From: JAIBJN01 sp963825255
Lineage (GTDB): Bacteria > Actinomycetota > Thermoleophilia > Gaiellales > Gaiellaceae
Length of the DNA stretch: 64,000 bases
Assembly (NCBI GenBank): GCA_963825255.1
Contig: CAWGSF010000009.1
Span: 372,001 to 436,000 of the forward strand
Reading direction: 5' to 3'
Part shown: piece after piece, positions 36,464 to 45,310 of the stretch
Layout of the letters: each line of letters begins with the position of its first letter
Position numbering within the stretch: position 1 is the first letter of the stretch
The notes under the pieces: generated by a model
Databases searched by the model: none
Seen by the model: the letters and a program-made list of their open reading frames with translations, nothing else
What the model was told of the DNA's origin: nothing
Position numbers and translations under genes: made by a program

Positions 36464-36955
36464 ATGCAGGAGATGAACATCTACGGCGTGAGCTTCGACA
36501 TGGTCGGGAAGCAGCCGATCGTCTTGCTCAAGACCGCCGACGGGAACAAGTTCCTCCCGATCTGGATCGGCCATCCGGAGGCAGCCGCGATCCTCATGAA
36601 GCTCCAAGGCGCCGCAACGCCGCGCCCCATGACGCACGACCTCTTCACGGACATCCTCGCCCAGCTCGAGGCGCGGGTGGTCCGCATCGCCGTCACCGAG
36701 CTGCGCGAGAACACCTTCTACGCGCTCATCACGGTTTCCGTCGACGGGACGGAGATCGAGATCGACTCGCGGCCGAGCGACGCGATCGCGCTGGCGGTCA
36801 GGGCGGAGGCCCCGATCTTCGCCGCGGACGCCGTCATCGAGGAGAGCGCGATCGAGTTCGAGCACGAGGACGACGTGAACCAGGAGGCGGTCGTCGAGGA
36901 GTTCAAGAAGTTCCTCGACGAGGTCAAGCCCGAGGACTTCTCGACGGACGACTGA
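36464..36955 (+). CDS. bifunctional nuclease-family protein (DUF151)
   Basis: 163 residues with the DUF151 core: IVLLKTADGNKFLPIWIGH, then PMTHDLFTDILAQL, the internal ITVSVDGTEIEIDSRPSDAI and ALAVRAEAPIFA. Plant relatives have RNase and DNase activity; the bacterial role is unknown. The C-terminus is an acidic UvrB/UvrC-like tail region (QEAVVEEFKKFLDEV). It stands alone between tRNA-Ile and the convergent chorismate mutase gene. Confidence 0.88.
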   Translation: MQEMNIYGVSFDMVGKQPIVLLKTADGNKFLPIWIGHPEAAAILMKLQGAATPRPMTHDLFTDILAQLEARVVRIAVTELRENTFYALITVSVDGTEIEIDSRPSDAIALAVRAEAPIFAADAVIEESAIEFEHEDDVNQEAVVEEFKKFLDEVKPEDFSTDD

Positions 36956-36960
36956 CCCGT

Positions 36961-37254
36961 CTAGCCCCGGGGCTCGCCGAGCTCGCGCTTCGCGAGGTCG
37001 AGCAGCTCCGTGAAGAGCTCGCGCACGCCCTCCTCGCTCAGCGGCCCGGGATTCGCGCGCGCGAGGGCGTCGAGGAGCTCGTCCTCGCGCCTGCGGTCGA
37101 CGAAGTCCCATCCGTTGACGCGCTTGTGCTCGCGGAGACGGCGCACGAGCTCCAGTCGTGTGTTGACCGCGGTGAGGATGGTCCGGTCGGCTGCGGTGAT
37201 GTCCGCGCGCAGCTCGCGGACGAGGGGGTCCTGATCGGGGTCGCCGGGCGGCAC
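36961..37254 (-). CDS. chorismate mutase (AroQ type)
   Basis: A 97-residue all-helical protein: LRADITAADRTILTAVNTRL, ELVRRLREHKRVNGWDFVD and RREDELLDALARANPGPLSE. The active-site arginines and lysine of the AroQ fold (R in LVRRLREHK, R in DRRRE) are present. It converts chorismate to prephenate for Phe/Tyr synthesis. The GTG at 37254 has TATCCT ending nine bases upstream and no Shine-Dalgarno sequence. Confidence 0.88.
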   Translation of the reverse strand: MPPGDPDQDPLVRELRADITAADRTILTAVNTRLELVRRLREHKRVNGWDFVDRRREDELLDALARANPGPLSEEGVRELFTELLDLAKRELGEPRG

Positions 37255-37263
37255 GGGGCGTCA

Positions 37264-37269
37264 AGGATA
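37264..37269 (-). promoter_or_regulatory. putative -10 of the chorismate mutase gene (leaderless)
   Basis: TATCCT on the minus strand ends 9 nt before the GTG at 37254. It is the same hexamer as before the response regulator and treT genes. Confidence 0.4.
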
Positions 37270-37283
37270 ACGGCGTCCCCAGC

Positions 37284-37988
37284 TCACACTGCCCACGAGA
37301 GGACGAGGATGAGGAGGGCGAGGCCGTTGTACGTCGCGTGGGCGATGTAGCCGGGCCAGACGCTTGTCGAGCGGAAACGCACCCACCCCAGCGCGATGCC
37401 GAAGAGGGCGAGGGGCGGCAGCGCCCCGAGGATCCCGTGGGCGAGGCCGAAGAGGATCCCGCTCGCGAGAACGGCGACGAGGCCCCCGAACACGCTGAGG
37501 GCCCTGATGCCCAACCCGCGGAAGAAGAGCTCCTCGGCGAACGGGCCGACGAGAACGAGCACGAGGCAGTTGAGGGCGAAGGCCGTCGCGTGGTCGGGCT
37601 CCCAGCGGGCGGCCGTGATGCCCTGCTCCTTGCCGCCGTGGAGGATCGGCTCGAGGAGCGCACCGACGACGAGCGTCAGGAGCACGATGCCGAGCCCGAT
37701 CCACACCCAGCGCAGGCGGAAGCGGCGGAAGCCGAGCGCGTCGAGAGGGCGGGGGTACAGCAGCCCGATGCCGAGGGTGATGAGGACGATGACGCCGTAG
37801 CCGATGAGCCCGCTCACGGCCAGGCTCGCGTCGTAGAGGATGTCGCTCTCGGCCGGGCCCTGGCTCTGCCCGTAGAAGCCTCCGAGGATGAGCAGCCCGG
37901 AGAGCGCGAGCCAGAGGCCGAGCGCCCAGCCCCTACGCGCGTGCGAGCGCCTGGTCGAGATCGGCGACGATGTCGTCGACATCCTCAC
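37284..37988 (-). CDS. CPBP-family intramembrane glutamic metalloprotease
   Basis: 234 residues with about seven membrane segments. The catalytic motif EELFFRGL (EExxxR) is followed by FGLAHG and ATYNGLALL, with the second-motif histidines of the CPBP (ABI/CAAX-protease-like) family. Such proteins process prenylated or peptide substrates in the membrane; the substrate is unknown. The start is GTG at 37988 or ATG at 37982, and either overlaps the end of the upstream PLP-enzyme gene by about 50 bases. No later start exists before the first helix. Confidence 0.83.
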   Translation of the reverse strand: MRMSTTSSPISTRRSHARRGWALGLWLALSGLLILGGFYGQSQGPAESDILYDASLAVSGLIGYGVIVLITLGIGLLYPRPLDALGFRRFRLRWVWIGLGIVLLTLVVGALLEPILHGGKEQGITAARWEPDHATAFALNCLVLVLVGPFAEELFFRGLGIRALSVFGGLVAVLASGILFGLAHGILGALPPLALFGIALGWVRFRSTSVWPGYIAHATYNGLALLILVLSWAV

Positions 37989-39099
37989 ACCCTACGGAGA
38001 GGCGCAGAAGCCCGGGCGAGATGCCGGCGGCGACGAGCTGCTCGGGCGAGTAGCCACGATGACTGGTCGAGGCGGGGTGATGGAGGACGGTGTCGACGCC
38101 GCCCAGGCTCGTCGCCCGTCCGCAGAGCTCGAGCGCGTCCATGAACCGCTCGCCCGCGGCGAGCCCGCCCCCGAGCTCGAAGGCGAGCATCGCGCCCGAG
38201 TTGTCGAGCTGGCGGAGCGCGAGGTCGTACTCCGGGTAGCTCTCGAGGCCCGCGTAGAGGACGCGCTCGACGGTCTGGTGGCCCTCGAGGAACCGCGCGA
38301 CCGTGAGGGCGTTCGCGCTCGCGCGCTCGATGCGGAGCGTCAGGGTCTTCAGGCCGCGGCGCACGAGGAAGGCGGGGAAGGGGTCGAGAATCGAGCCGAC
38401 GGCGATCTGGTGGCGCCGGGCTGCGGCGACGAGCTCGGCGCTCCCCGCGAGGACGCCGGCGGTGACGTCGTGATGGCCGTTCAGGTACTTGGTGGCCGAC
38501 TCGCAGACGAGGTCGGCGCCGTGCTCGAGCGGACGGCAGAGAGCCGGCGAGGCGAAGGTGTTGTCGACGACGAGGAGGCCGTCGCCCTTCGTGGCCGCAA
38601 GTGCCTCGAGGTCCGCGAGCGGGAAGCCGGGGTTTGCCATGGTCTCCACGAAGCGCACGCTGGCGGGGCGCTCCCAGGCGCCCAGGTCGGTGACGTCGAG
38701 GTAGACGATCTCCACGCCGCGCGGGCGGAGCTGCGCCTCGGCGAGGTCGTACGTCGTCCCGTAGAGCTGCTGGGGAAGCAGGAGCGTGTCGCCCGGCCCG
38801 AGGGTCGAGTGCAGGGCCGCGCTGATCGCCGCCATCCCCGATCCGAAGGCGAGGGCGGCCTCGGCCCCTTCGAGGCCCGCGACGACCGCGTTCAGCTCCT
38901 CGACGGTCGGGTTGCGGAGCCGCGCGTACGTGAACCCGTACTCCTCCTCGGCGATCACGCGGCTGAGCTCCGCGACGTGCTCGAAGGAGAACGTCGTCGA
39001 GGCGACGATCGGGCCGACGACGGGCTTGCCCGATCCTGCCGGCAGGGCCGGCGTGTGGATCGCGCGGGTCGAGAGACCTCGTTTCTTGCCGTCGCTCAT
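37933..39099 (-). CDS. PLP-dependent Cys/Met metabolism enzyme (cystathionine gamma-synthase/lyase-like)
   Basis: 388 residues of the trans-sulfuration family: RLRNPTVEELNAVVAGLEGA, FGSGMAAISAAL, LVVDNTFASPALCRPLEHGA and the PLP lysine in SATKYLNGHHDVTAG. SVGCEDVDDIVADLDQAL is at the C-terminus. Family members interconvert cysteine, homocysteine and methionine precursors, or degrade methionine; the sequence alone does not tell which. The ATG at 39099 overlaps the HAD gene stop (ATGA). Confidence 0.85.
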   Translation of the reverse strand: MSDGKKRGLSTRAIHTPALPAGSGKPVVGPIVASTTFSFEHVAELSRVIAEEEYGFTYARLRNPTVEELNAVVAGLEGAEAALAFGSGMAAISAALHSTLGPGDTLLLPQQLYGTTYDLAEAQLRPRGVEIVYLDVTDLGAWERPASVRFVETMANPGFPLADLEALAATKGDGLLVVDNTFASPALCRPLEHGADLVCESATKYLNGHHDVTAGVLAGSAELVAAARRHQIAVGSILDPFPAFLVRRGLKTLTLRIERASANALTVARFLEGHQTVERVLYAGLESYPEYDLALRQLDNSGAMLAFELGGGLAAGERFMDALELCGRATSLGGVDTVLHHPASTSHRGYSPEQLVAAGISPGLLRLSVGCEDVDDIVADLDQALARA

Positions 39100-39746
39100 G
39101 ATCGCCTGCCGAGTCCGAGCCGCTCCGGGAGCGTAGCGAGGGGAGCGGGCTCGAAGGCGAGCCCGGCCGCTGCGGCGCCGTCCCGGTCGACGTCGCCGTC
39201 GCCGACGTGAAGCGCCCGACCGGGGCTCACGCCGAGCCGATCGAGGGTGAGGCGGAACACCTCAGGGTCGGGCTTCGCTGCCCCCGCCTCGCCGGAGCTG
39301 ACGATCGTCGTGAAGAAGGCGGCGAGGCCGGCCCGCTCCAGATGGCCTGCGAGCGAGACGTCCCAGTTGGACACGCACGCGAGGGCGAGGCCCGCGCTGC
39401 GCAGCCGCGCGAGGGCCGCGGCCGCCCCGTCCAGCGGCCGGAAGACCATGCTTCCGACGAACGCCGGCGCGAAGTCCATCGCGTCGAGCGGGTCGCCGAG
39501 GTGGTGCAGGAACACCGCGGTGCACCGCCGGCCGAGGTCGGCGAGGCTCGCCTCGTCCCGCCCTTCGAGCGTGCGGGGGACGTAGTACTCGACCTCGGCG
39601 CGAAAGGCGGCGGCGACGTCTTCGCGAGGGCGCTCGACTCCCTCGGCGGCGAGGGCGGCGGTGAGCCGCCCGGGAGGGTCGTCGAGCTCGACGAGCGTCC
39701 CCATCGCGTCGACCGTGACGGCGTCGAGATCAGCGCCCGAAGGCAT
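39096..39746 (-). CDS. HAD-superfamily hydrolase
   Basis: 216 residues. The first HAD motif reads VTVDAMGTLVE (Asp13 nucleophile with Ala in place of the common second-Asp region, DAMGT). Motif II is CVSNWDVSL, motif III AAKPDPEVF, and motif IV HVGDGDVDRDGAAAAG. It has a helical cap of about 75 residues. It is probably a phosphatase of unknown substrate. Its start lies 17 bases inside the end of the binding-protein gene. Confidence 0.8.
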   Translation of the reverse strand: MPSGADLDAVTVDAMGTLVELDDPPGRLTAALAAEGVERPREDVAAAFRAEVEYYVPRTLEGRDEASLADLGRRCTAVFLHHLGDPLDAMDFAPAFVGSMVFRPLDGAAAALARLRSAGLALACVSNWDVSLAGHLERAGLAAFFTTIVSSGEAGAAKPDPEVFRLTLDRLGVSPGRALHVGDGDVDRDGAAAAGLAFEPAPLATLPERLGLGRRS

Positions 39747-40653
39747 CGGGATGGAGCGCCTTGGCGACCTGCTGGAGCGCGCGGCCGACGCGGGGGCCCG
39801 CTCGGTTCACGAGGTCGCTCGAGACGATCGCGAAGTTCCCCTTCTTGACGGCGGTCAGGTCCTTCGTCTGTGGGTTCTCCCGGAGGGACTCGAGCGTCAC
39901 GTGGCTGTCGGACGTGGCGAGGTAGACGTCCGGGTCCGCCTGCCTGAGCTTGCCGAGCGGATAGGGCTCGACGCCCGGGTCGTCGCCCGCGATGCTCTCT
40001 CCCTGCGCCCGGGCGACGAGGTCGCCGAAGAGCGAGCGCTCGGGGATCGTGATGAAGAAGCCGCGGTCGACGAACGTCGTCACCGTCGGCTCGGATGCGA
40101 TGCGGTCCTCGACGAGCGCCACCTGTGACCGGATCCGGGATGCGATCGCGCGCCCGGCGACGGGCTCGCCGACGACGATGCCCAGCTCGAGCGCGGCGCG
40201 CAGGACGCCGTCGATAGAGACGTTGGGCTGGAGGTAGACCGCGGCCCCCGTCTCACGCTGGGCGCGGGAGACGTCGAGCAGGTCGGTCGCCGGCGTGGCC
40301 ACGATCAGGTCGGGGTCGAGCTTCACGATCTCGTCGACCTGCACGTCCATCGTTCGGCTGACGACCTCCGCGGCGCCGGGCCGCGCGGTCAGGGGGCCGG
40401 CGCCGCGCCGGATCCCCGCGGGCACGCCGACGAGCCGGTCGCGGGCGCCGAGCGCCAGCAGGAGCTCGGTCGAGCCGGGATCGAGCGCGACGATCCGCTC
40501 CGGCAAGGCCGGAACGACGGTCGGCCGCTCGCCGGCTCCCGCCACCGTCACCGGGTACCGCTGCGAAACGTCGCCGAGCGGCTCCGGCCGCTCGCCGCAG
40601 GCGACGGCGACGGCCACGAGGAAGCAGGCGATGATGGCGATGCGCGCGATCAC
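39730..40653 (-). CDS. lipoprotein ABC-type substrate-binding protein (iron-siderophore/cobalamin class)
   Basis: 307 residues. A lipoprotein signal (IARIAIIACFLVAVAVACGE, lipobox Cys near residue 21) is followed by a periplasmic-binding-protein type III (BtuF/FhuD-like) fold: PERIVALDPGSTELLLALGA, VDEIVKLDPDLIVATP and DPDVYLATSDSHVT. It should capture a metal chelate such as a siderophore or cobalamin outside the cell, but no permease or ATPase gene is next to it. I chose GTG at 40653, which has CATAGT ending ten bases upstream; GTG at 40665 is an alternative. It diverges from the DUF2203 gene. Confidence 0.83.
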   Translation of the reverse strand: MIARIAIIACFLVAVAVACGERPEPLGDVSQRYPVTVAGAGERPTVVPALPERIVALDPGSTELLLALGARDRLVGVPAGIRRGAGPLTARPGAAEVVSRTMDVQVDEIVKLDPDLIVATPATDLLDVSRAQRETGAAVYLQPNVSIDGVLRAALELGIVVGEPVAGRAIASRIRSQVALVEDRIASEPTVTTFVDRGFFITIPERSLFGDLVARAQGESIAGDDPGVEPYPLGKLRQADPDVYLATSDSHVTLESLRENPQTKDLTAVKKGNFAIVSSDLVNRAGPRVGRALQQVAKALHPDAFGR

Positions 40654-40662
40654 GGCGCTCGT

Positions 40663-40669
40663 CACTATG
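40663..40669. promoter_or_regulatory. symmetric bidirectional -10 element
   Basis: CACTATG reads CACTAT on the plus strand, ending 7 nt before the DUF2203 ATG (40676). It reads CATAGT on the minus strand, ending 10 nt before the binding-protein GTG (40653). The two start codons are only 22 bases apart, so both genes would need this shared element and leaderless mRNAs. Confidence 0.45.
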
Positions 40670-40675
40670 TCGGAG

Positions 40676-41080
40676 ATGCGATTCTTCACGCCGGAAGAGG
40701 CGAACCGAGAGCTCGCCGTCCTCCGTCCTCTCGCCGAGCGTCTGGTCGAGGAGCGGCGGGCGCTCGCGTCGCTCACGGCCGAGCTCGAGCAGGAGCGGGC
40801 GGTCGTCGCGGGCAACGGCGGCAGCCTCGAGCCCGGTCGGCTCGCCGGCCTCCAGGAGGCAGCGTCCGACGCCGCGGCGGGGTTGACGCGGCTTCTGGAG
40901 GAGATCGACGCGCTCGGAGTTCAGGTGAAGGACCTCGACCGCGGTCTCATGGACTTCCCCGCCCGTCACCCCGAGAGCGGCGAGCCCGTGCTCCTGTGCT
41001 GGGAGCTGGGCGAGCCCGAGGTCGGCCACTGGCACGGCCTCGAGGAGGGCTTCGCGGGCAGGAAGCCGCTCCCCTTCTAG
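40676..41080 (+). CDS. DUF2203 family protein
   Basis: 134 residues with FTPEEANRELAVLRPLAERL, a long helical middle (coiled coil likely, residues 15-85), then DALGVQVKDLDRGLMDFPAR and LLCWELGEPEVGHWHGLEEG. This is the DUF2203 pattern; function unknown. ATG at 40667 (MSEMRF) is an alternative start. It is followed 13 bases later by the MscS gene and is probably co-transcribed with it. Confidence 0.85.
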   Translation: MRFFTPEEANRELAVLRPLAERLVEERRALASLTAELEQERAVVAGNGGSLEPGRLAGLQEAASDAAAGLTRLLEEIDALGVQVKDLDRGLMDFPARHPESGEPVLLCWELGEPEVGHWHGLEEGFAGRKPLPF

Positions 41081-41093
41081 AGAACTCCGCCAT

Positions 41094-41849
41094 ATGAGCA
41101 ACGAGTGGGTCGCGCGCGCGGTCATCGCGGGCGTCGTGCTGATCGCGACGCTGGTCCTCGCGTGGCTCGTCGACCGCTCGATCTCCAGGTGGTTCACCCT
41201 GCGGCCGGAGACGCTGACGGTCTATCGCGTGATCCGCCGGAGCGCGGTGGCGGTCGTGATCGTGGTCGGCGTCATGAGCGCGCTGCTCGTCTTCCCGAGC
41301 GTTCGCGCCGTCGCGGGAACGGTCCTCGCCTCGTCGGCCGTCCTCGCCCTGGTCATCGGCCTCGCGGCCCAGTCGACGCTCTCGAACTTCGTCGCCGGCA
41401 TCTTCATCGCGTTCACGCAGCCGCTCCGCCTCGGGGACACCGTCTCGGTCGCCGGAGCGTCGGGCACCGTCCAGGAGGTCGGCCTCACCTACACGCTCAT
41501 TCGGGCCGGGGACGGCGCCCGCTACTACGTGCCGAACACGAAGCTGGCCTCCGATACCATCAGGAACGCCACGATCGCAGGTGCCGAGCACCGTGCGGCG
41601 GTGAGGGTCGCAGTGCCGCTCACGGCAGACCTGAACCGCGTGCTCGAGCTCCTCCTCGAGGTGGCACGAGGCCTTTCCGAGACGATGAGCGAGAAGGAAC
41701 CGACCGTCAACGTGTCCGAGATCGACTCCACCGGCGCAGTCGTGACGATCGAGGCGTGGGTAGGAAGCGCCGCCGAGGTGGCCCCGCTCTCCTCCTCTCT
41801 GCGCCATGCGGCCGCGGAGCGGCTGAAGGCCGAGGGCATCTACGCGTGA
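41094..41849 (+). CDS. mechanosensitive channel of the MscS family
   Basis: 251 residues with three membrane helices (residues about 8-28, 45-65, 72-95). The pore helix is VIGLAAQSTLSNFVAGIFIA, and the beta domain holds FTQPLRLGDTVSVAG and YYVPNTKLASDTIRNAT, all MscS hallmarks. It releases solutes on hypo-osmotic shock. It ends in a GTGA overlap with the PBP1A gene, so channel and wall synthase are coupled. Confidence 0.92.
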   Translation: MSNEWVARAVIAGVVLIATLVLAWLVDRSISRWFTLRPETLTVYRVIRRSAVAVVIVVGVMSALLVFPSVRAVAGTVLASSAVLALVIGLAAQSTLSNFVAGIFIAFTQPLRLGDTVSVAGASGTVQEVGLTYTLIRAGDGARYYVPNTKLASDTIRNATIAGAEHRAAVRVAVPLTADLNRVLELLLEVARGLSETMSEKEPTVNVSEIDSTGAVVTIEAWVGSAAEVAPLSSSLRHAAAERLKAEGIYA

Positions 41850-44053
41850 CCGGGAACGGCAACGGGCGGAACGGCGGGAACGGACGTCGCCGCGGCAACG
41901 GGAACGACCGCCGGACCTGGGCGGCCGACAACCGCGCCAGGCGCAGGCGCCGCCAGCGCCGCCGCCGCGACCGGTCCCAGGCGCGTCGATTCGTCCTCGT
42001 CCTCCTCCTTGCGCTCGTCCTGGGCGGCTCGGCGGTCTTCGTCGCGGCCGCGTTCACGGGCGTCCAGGCGTTCAAGGACAGCTGCTCGCTAGCGTCGCTG
42101 CGGCCCGTGTCCATCGGGCAGAACTCCTTCGTCTACGCGGCGGACGGCTCCGTTCTAGGCGCCATCCCGGCGGAGAAGAACCGCCAGCCGGTCGCCCTCG
42201 ACCAGATGTCGCCCCTCCTCGCCCAGGCGACCGTGGCGATCGAGGACAGACGCTTCTACTCGCACAGCGGCATCGACTACGAGGGGATCCTGCGCGCCGC
42301 GGTCAAGAACATCGAGAGCGGCGAGATCGTCCAGGGCGGTTCCACACTGACCCAGCAGCTCGTCCGGAACCTCTACATCGGCAACGAGGTCTCCTGGGAG
42401 CGCAAGACGAAGGAGGCGTGCCTCGCCATCAAGCTCGAGAGCGAGGGGCTACCGAAGCTCTGGGGTCTCGCGCCGGCCGGCCTCGACTCCGACGGGCTCA
42501 AGCACTGGCGCAAGGACAAGATCCTCGAGACGTACCTGAACCAGGTGTACTTCGGCAGTCACGCCTACGGCGCCGAGGCGGCGGCCCAGACGTACTTCTC
42601 CAAGCGCGCCGTCGACCTCGACCTCGAGCAGGCGGCGCTCATCGCGGGCATGCCGCAAGCGCCCTCGGTCTACGACCCGTTCCGGCAGCCCGACGAGGCC
42701 CTGCGCCGGCGGAACGAGGTTCTGGCCGCGATGCTCGACTCCGGCTACATCGACCAGGCCGCCTACCAGCGCGCTGCGGAGACGCCGCTCGGCCTGAAGG
42801 CCGGGCAGATCTACACGAAGATCCGAGAGCCGTACTTCTTCAGCTACGTCCGCGAGCAGCTCATCGACAAGTACGGGGCGACGACGGTTCGCGGCGGCGG
42901 GCTCCGCGTCTACACCACCATCAACCCCCGCTACCAGCGGCTCGCGGGCAAGGCCATCAAGACGACACTCAACCAGAGCGGCGACCCGGCCTCGGCGATC
43001 GTCTCGATCGACCCGAAGAACGGCGCCATCAAGGCGATGACCGCCGTCGTCCCCGGGAAGAAGAACATCCAGTTCAACATCGCTGCGCAGGGCCGCCGGC
43101 AGGCGGGGTCGTCGTTCAAGACCTTCGTGCTCACCGAAGCGATCCGCCAGGGCGTCAACCCGTACACCACCCAGTACCTCTCGGCGCCCTTCCACTGGCA
43201 GCCGGATCCGAACTCGGAGCCGTGGGACGTGGCCACCTACAGCCACTCGTACATCGGCGCGGTGCCGATCGCCACGGCCACGCTCAGCTCCGACAACACC
43301 GTCTACGCGCGCCTCACCCTCGATGTCGGGCCCGAGAACGTCGTCAAGACGGCGCGCCAGATGGGCATCACGACGAAGCTCCTCCCGGTGGCGTCGATCG
43401 GGCTCGGCTCGAACTCCGTCTCCGTGCTCGAGATGTCCTCCGCCTACGCGACGCTCGCGGCGGGAGGCATCTACTCGGAGCCCTTCGCGATCCGCAAGGT
43501 GGTCCTCCCGAGCGGCAAGACGGACAAGACCGCGGGCTGGGGCGCCGCGAAGCGGCGCCGCGTGCTCTCCGACGGCGTCGCGTACGAGGTGACGAAGATC
43601 CTGCACAACAACGTCCTCGCCGGGACGGGCACGGGCGCCAACTACGGCGACCCGTCCATCTCCGGCAAGACCGGCACGACCGACAACATCGCGGACGCGT
43701 GGTTCGCGGGCTACACGCCCCGGGCCTCGACCGTCGTCTGGGTCGGGTACCCGAACGCGCAGATCCAGATGACGAGCGTGCACGGCATCACGGTCGCCGG
43801 CGGGACCTTCCCGGCAACGATCTGGCGGCTGTTCATGTCGGGCGCCTACGCCGGGGTCCCGTACCGGAGCTGGCCGGCTCCGAACCACCCGGCGGTCTGG
43901 CTGCCGTTCGACGGCCAGTACCGGTTCGTCGGCGCGCCGCCGAAGCCGGAGAAGCCGGACAAGGACGGCGACAAGCCGACCGACACGAAGCCGGGCACGA
44001 AGCCTCCGCCGCCGACCACGACCGAGCCGCCGCCGACCACGACCCAGCCGTAG
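41846..44053 (+). CDS. penicillin-binding protein 1A (transglycosylase/transpeptidase)
   Basis: 735 residues. A Gly-Asn-Arg-rich cytoplasmic tail precedes one membrane helix (about 50-72). The GT51 glycosyltransferase has IEDRRFYSHSGIDYEG (catalytic Glu near residue 133) and GGSTLTQQLVRNLY. The transpeptidase has SxxK as GSSFKTF (near 421), SSDN (near 481) and KTGTT (near 608). The C-terminus is a Pro/Thr-rich tail with repeated PPPTTT units. It polymerises and cross-links peptidoglycan. The start GTG at 41846 overlaps the mscS stop (GTGA). Confidence 0.94.
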   Translation: MTGNGNGRNGGNGRRRGNGNDRRTWAADNRARRRRRQRRRRDRSQARRFVLVLLLALVLGGSAVFVAAAFTGVQAFKDSCSLASLRPVSIGQNSFVYAADGSVLGAIPAEKNRQPVALDQMSPLLAQATVAIEDRRFYSHSGIDYEGILRAAVKNIESGEIVQGGSTLTQQLVRNLYIGNEVSWERKTKEACLAIKLESEGLPKLWGLAPAGLDSDGLKHWRKDKILETYLNQVYFGSHAYGAEAAAQTYFSKRAVDLDLEQAALIAGMPQAPSVYDPFRQPDEALRRRNEVLAAMLDSGYIDQAAYQRAAETPLGLKAGQIYTKIREPYFFSYVREQLIDKYGATTVRGGGLRVYTTINPRYQRLAGKAIKTTLNQSGDPASAIVSIDPKNGAIKAMTAVVPGKKNIQFNIAAQGRRQAGSSFKTFVLTEAIRQGVNPYTTQYLSAPFHWQPDPNSEPWDVATYSHSYIGAVPIATATLSSDNTVYARLTLDVGPENVVKTARQMGITTKLLPVASIGLGSNSVSVLEMSSAYATLAAGGIYSEPFAIRKVVLPSGKTDKTAGWGAAKRRRVLSDGVAYEVTKILHNNVLAGTGTGANYGDPSISGKTGTTDNIADAWFAGYTPRASTVVWVGYPNAQIQMTSVHGITVAGGTFPATIWRLFMSGAYAGVPYRSWPAPNHPAVWLPFDGQYRFVGAPPKPEKPDKDGDKPTDTKPGTKPPPPTTTEPPPTTTQP

Positions 44054-45279
44054 TGGCGGGTCGGAGCGCCGCCCTCGGGCTCGTCGCCGGGGCGCTGGTC
44101 CTCACGCTCGTCGGGACCGCGATCGCATGCGCGTTTCCCGGCAGCTCCCCCATCGTCCCCGAGCACGACGGCGGCGACACGACGTGGTCGTGGCTCTACC
44201 TCGTCTCCGTGGCGGGCGCGTTCGCCGCCTACGTGGCCGGGATCGTCCTCCTGGGGCGGGCCGGCGGGATCGCGCGCCGCCGCGCGGTCGTCGTGCTGGC
44301 CGTCGCGATCCAGGCGCTGCCGCTCGTGGCCCCGGTCCTCCTCTCGACCGACGTGTACACGTACTGGGACTACGGGCGCATCGCGGCCGTCCACGACGGC
44401 AACCCGTACGTCGACGTCCCCAACGACTACCCCGACGACCCGGCGTACCCCCTGATGGGGTCGCGCTGGTACGACACCACGTCGGTGTACGGCCCGGGGT
44501 TCACGCTCGCCTCGGAGGCGCACGCGAGGGTGGTCGGCGACTCGCCCGACGCGGCCGCCTGGACGTACAGGGTGCTCGCGGCGCTCGCGATGGTCGGCCT
44601 CGTCCTCCTCGCCGCGCGGCTGTCGCCGCGGCCCGCGTTCGCGGCCGCGTTCGTCGGCTGGAACCCGCTCCTCGCCGTCCACTTCGCCGGCGGTGGCCAC
44701 AACGACGCGTGGATGATGGTCTTCGTCCTCGGCGCGCTCGCGCTCGCGGCGTCCGGGCGCCTCGCCCTGGCGGGCGCCTCCTGGGCGGCGGCGATCGCCA
44801 TCAAGTGGGTCCCGCTCCTCTTCCTCCCGCTCCGCCTGCTCGAGGCGCGCCGGCACGGGCGGCGCGTCGATCACCGCGGGTTCGCGGTCGCTGCGGTCGT
44901 GATCGTGGCGATTGCCACGTTCTCCTACGGGGTCCACTGGGTGGGCGCGGCCGGCCCGCTCGCGACCAACGTCGTCCAGGACCGGGCGCGGTACGCGATT
45001 CCCGTGCGGGTCGCGAGCCTGGGGATCCCCGAGGGCGCCGTCGCGGCCGCCTTCGCGGTCGGCTTCGCCGTCGCCTACGTCTGGCTGCTCCGCGAGGCGT
45101 GGCGCGGGAAGGCCCGGCTCGGCCTGACGGCGGGGCTCCTGCTCGTGGCGACGCCGTGGCTCCTGCCCTGGTACGCCGTCTGGGCGGTGCCGCTCGCCGC
45201 GATCGAGGAGGACCCGCCGGCGCGCTGGCTCGCGCTGGCTCTCTCGGCGTACATGCTTCGCGATGCGGTGCCTCTCTGA
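44053..45279 (+). CDS. GT-C type membrane glycosyltransferase (GT87/DUF2029-like)
   Basis: 408 residues with about ten membrane segments. The extracytoplasmic loop STDVYTYWDYGRIAAVHDGN and the following SVYGP resemble polyprenyl-phosphate-dependent mannosyl/arabinosyl transferases (GT87/PimE-like), where an early Asp is catalytic. FAGGGHNDAWMM is another family-style loop. It probably adds a sugar to an envelope glycolipid or polysaccharide; donor and acceptor are unknown. The GTG at 44053 shares a base with the PBP1A stop (TAGTG). Confidence 0.8.
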   Translation: MAGRSAALGLVAGALVLTLVGTAIACAFPGSSPIVPEHDGGDTTWSWLYLVSVAGAFAAYVAGIVLLGRAGGIARRRAVVVLAVAIQALPLVAPVLLSTDVYTYWDYGRIAAVHDGNPYVDVPNDYPDDPAYPLMGSRWYDTTSVYGPGFTLASEAHARVVGDSPDAAAWTYRVLAALAMVGLVLLAARLSPRPAFAAAFVGWNPLLAVHFAGGGHNDAWMMVFVLGALALAASGRLALAGASWAAAIAIKWVPLLFLPLRLLEARRHGRRVDHRGFAVAAVVIVAIATFSYGVHWVGAAGPLATNVVQDRARYAIPVRVASLGIPEGAVAAAFAVGFAVAYVWLLREAWRGKARLGLTAGLLLVATPWLLPWYAVWAVPLAAIEEDPPARWLALALSAYMLRDAVPL

Positions 45280-45294
45280 TGGCGCCGCGTGGTC

Positions 45295-45300
45295 TAGCGT
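45295..45300 (+). promoter_or_regulatory. putative -10 of moeA (leaderless)
   Basis: TAGCGT ends 10 nt before the GTG at 45311; no Shine-Dalgarno sequence. Confidence 0.4.
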
Positions 45301-45310
45301 TACGCGCGAC

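Noticed and set aside
45263..45310. Upstream extension of moeA to the first in-frame ATG
   Set aside because: The extension overlaps the previous gene and is not MoeA-like; the GTG at 45311 fits both the family N-terminus and the TAGCGT hexamer.
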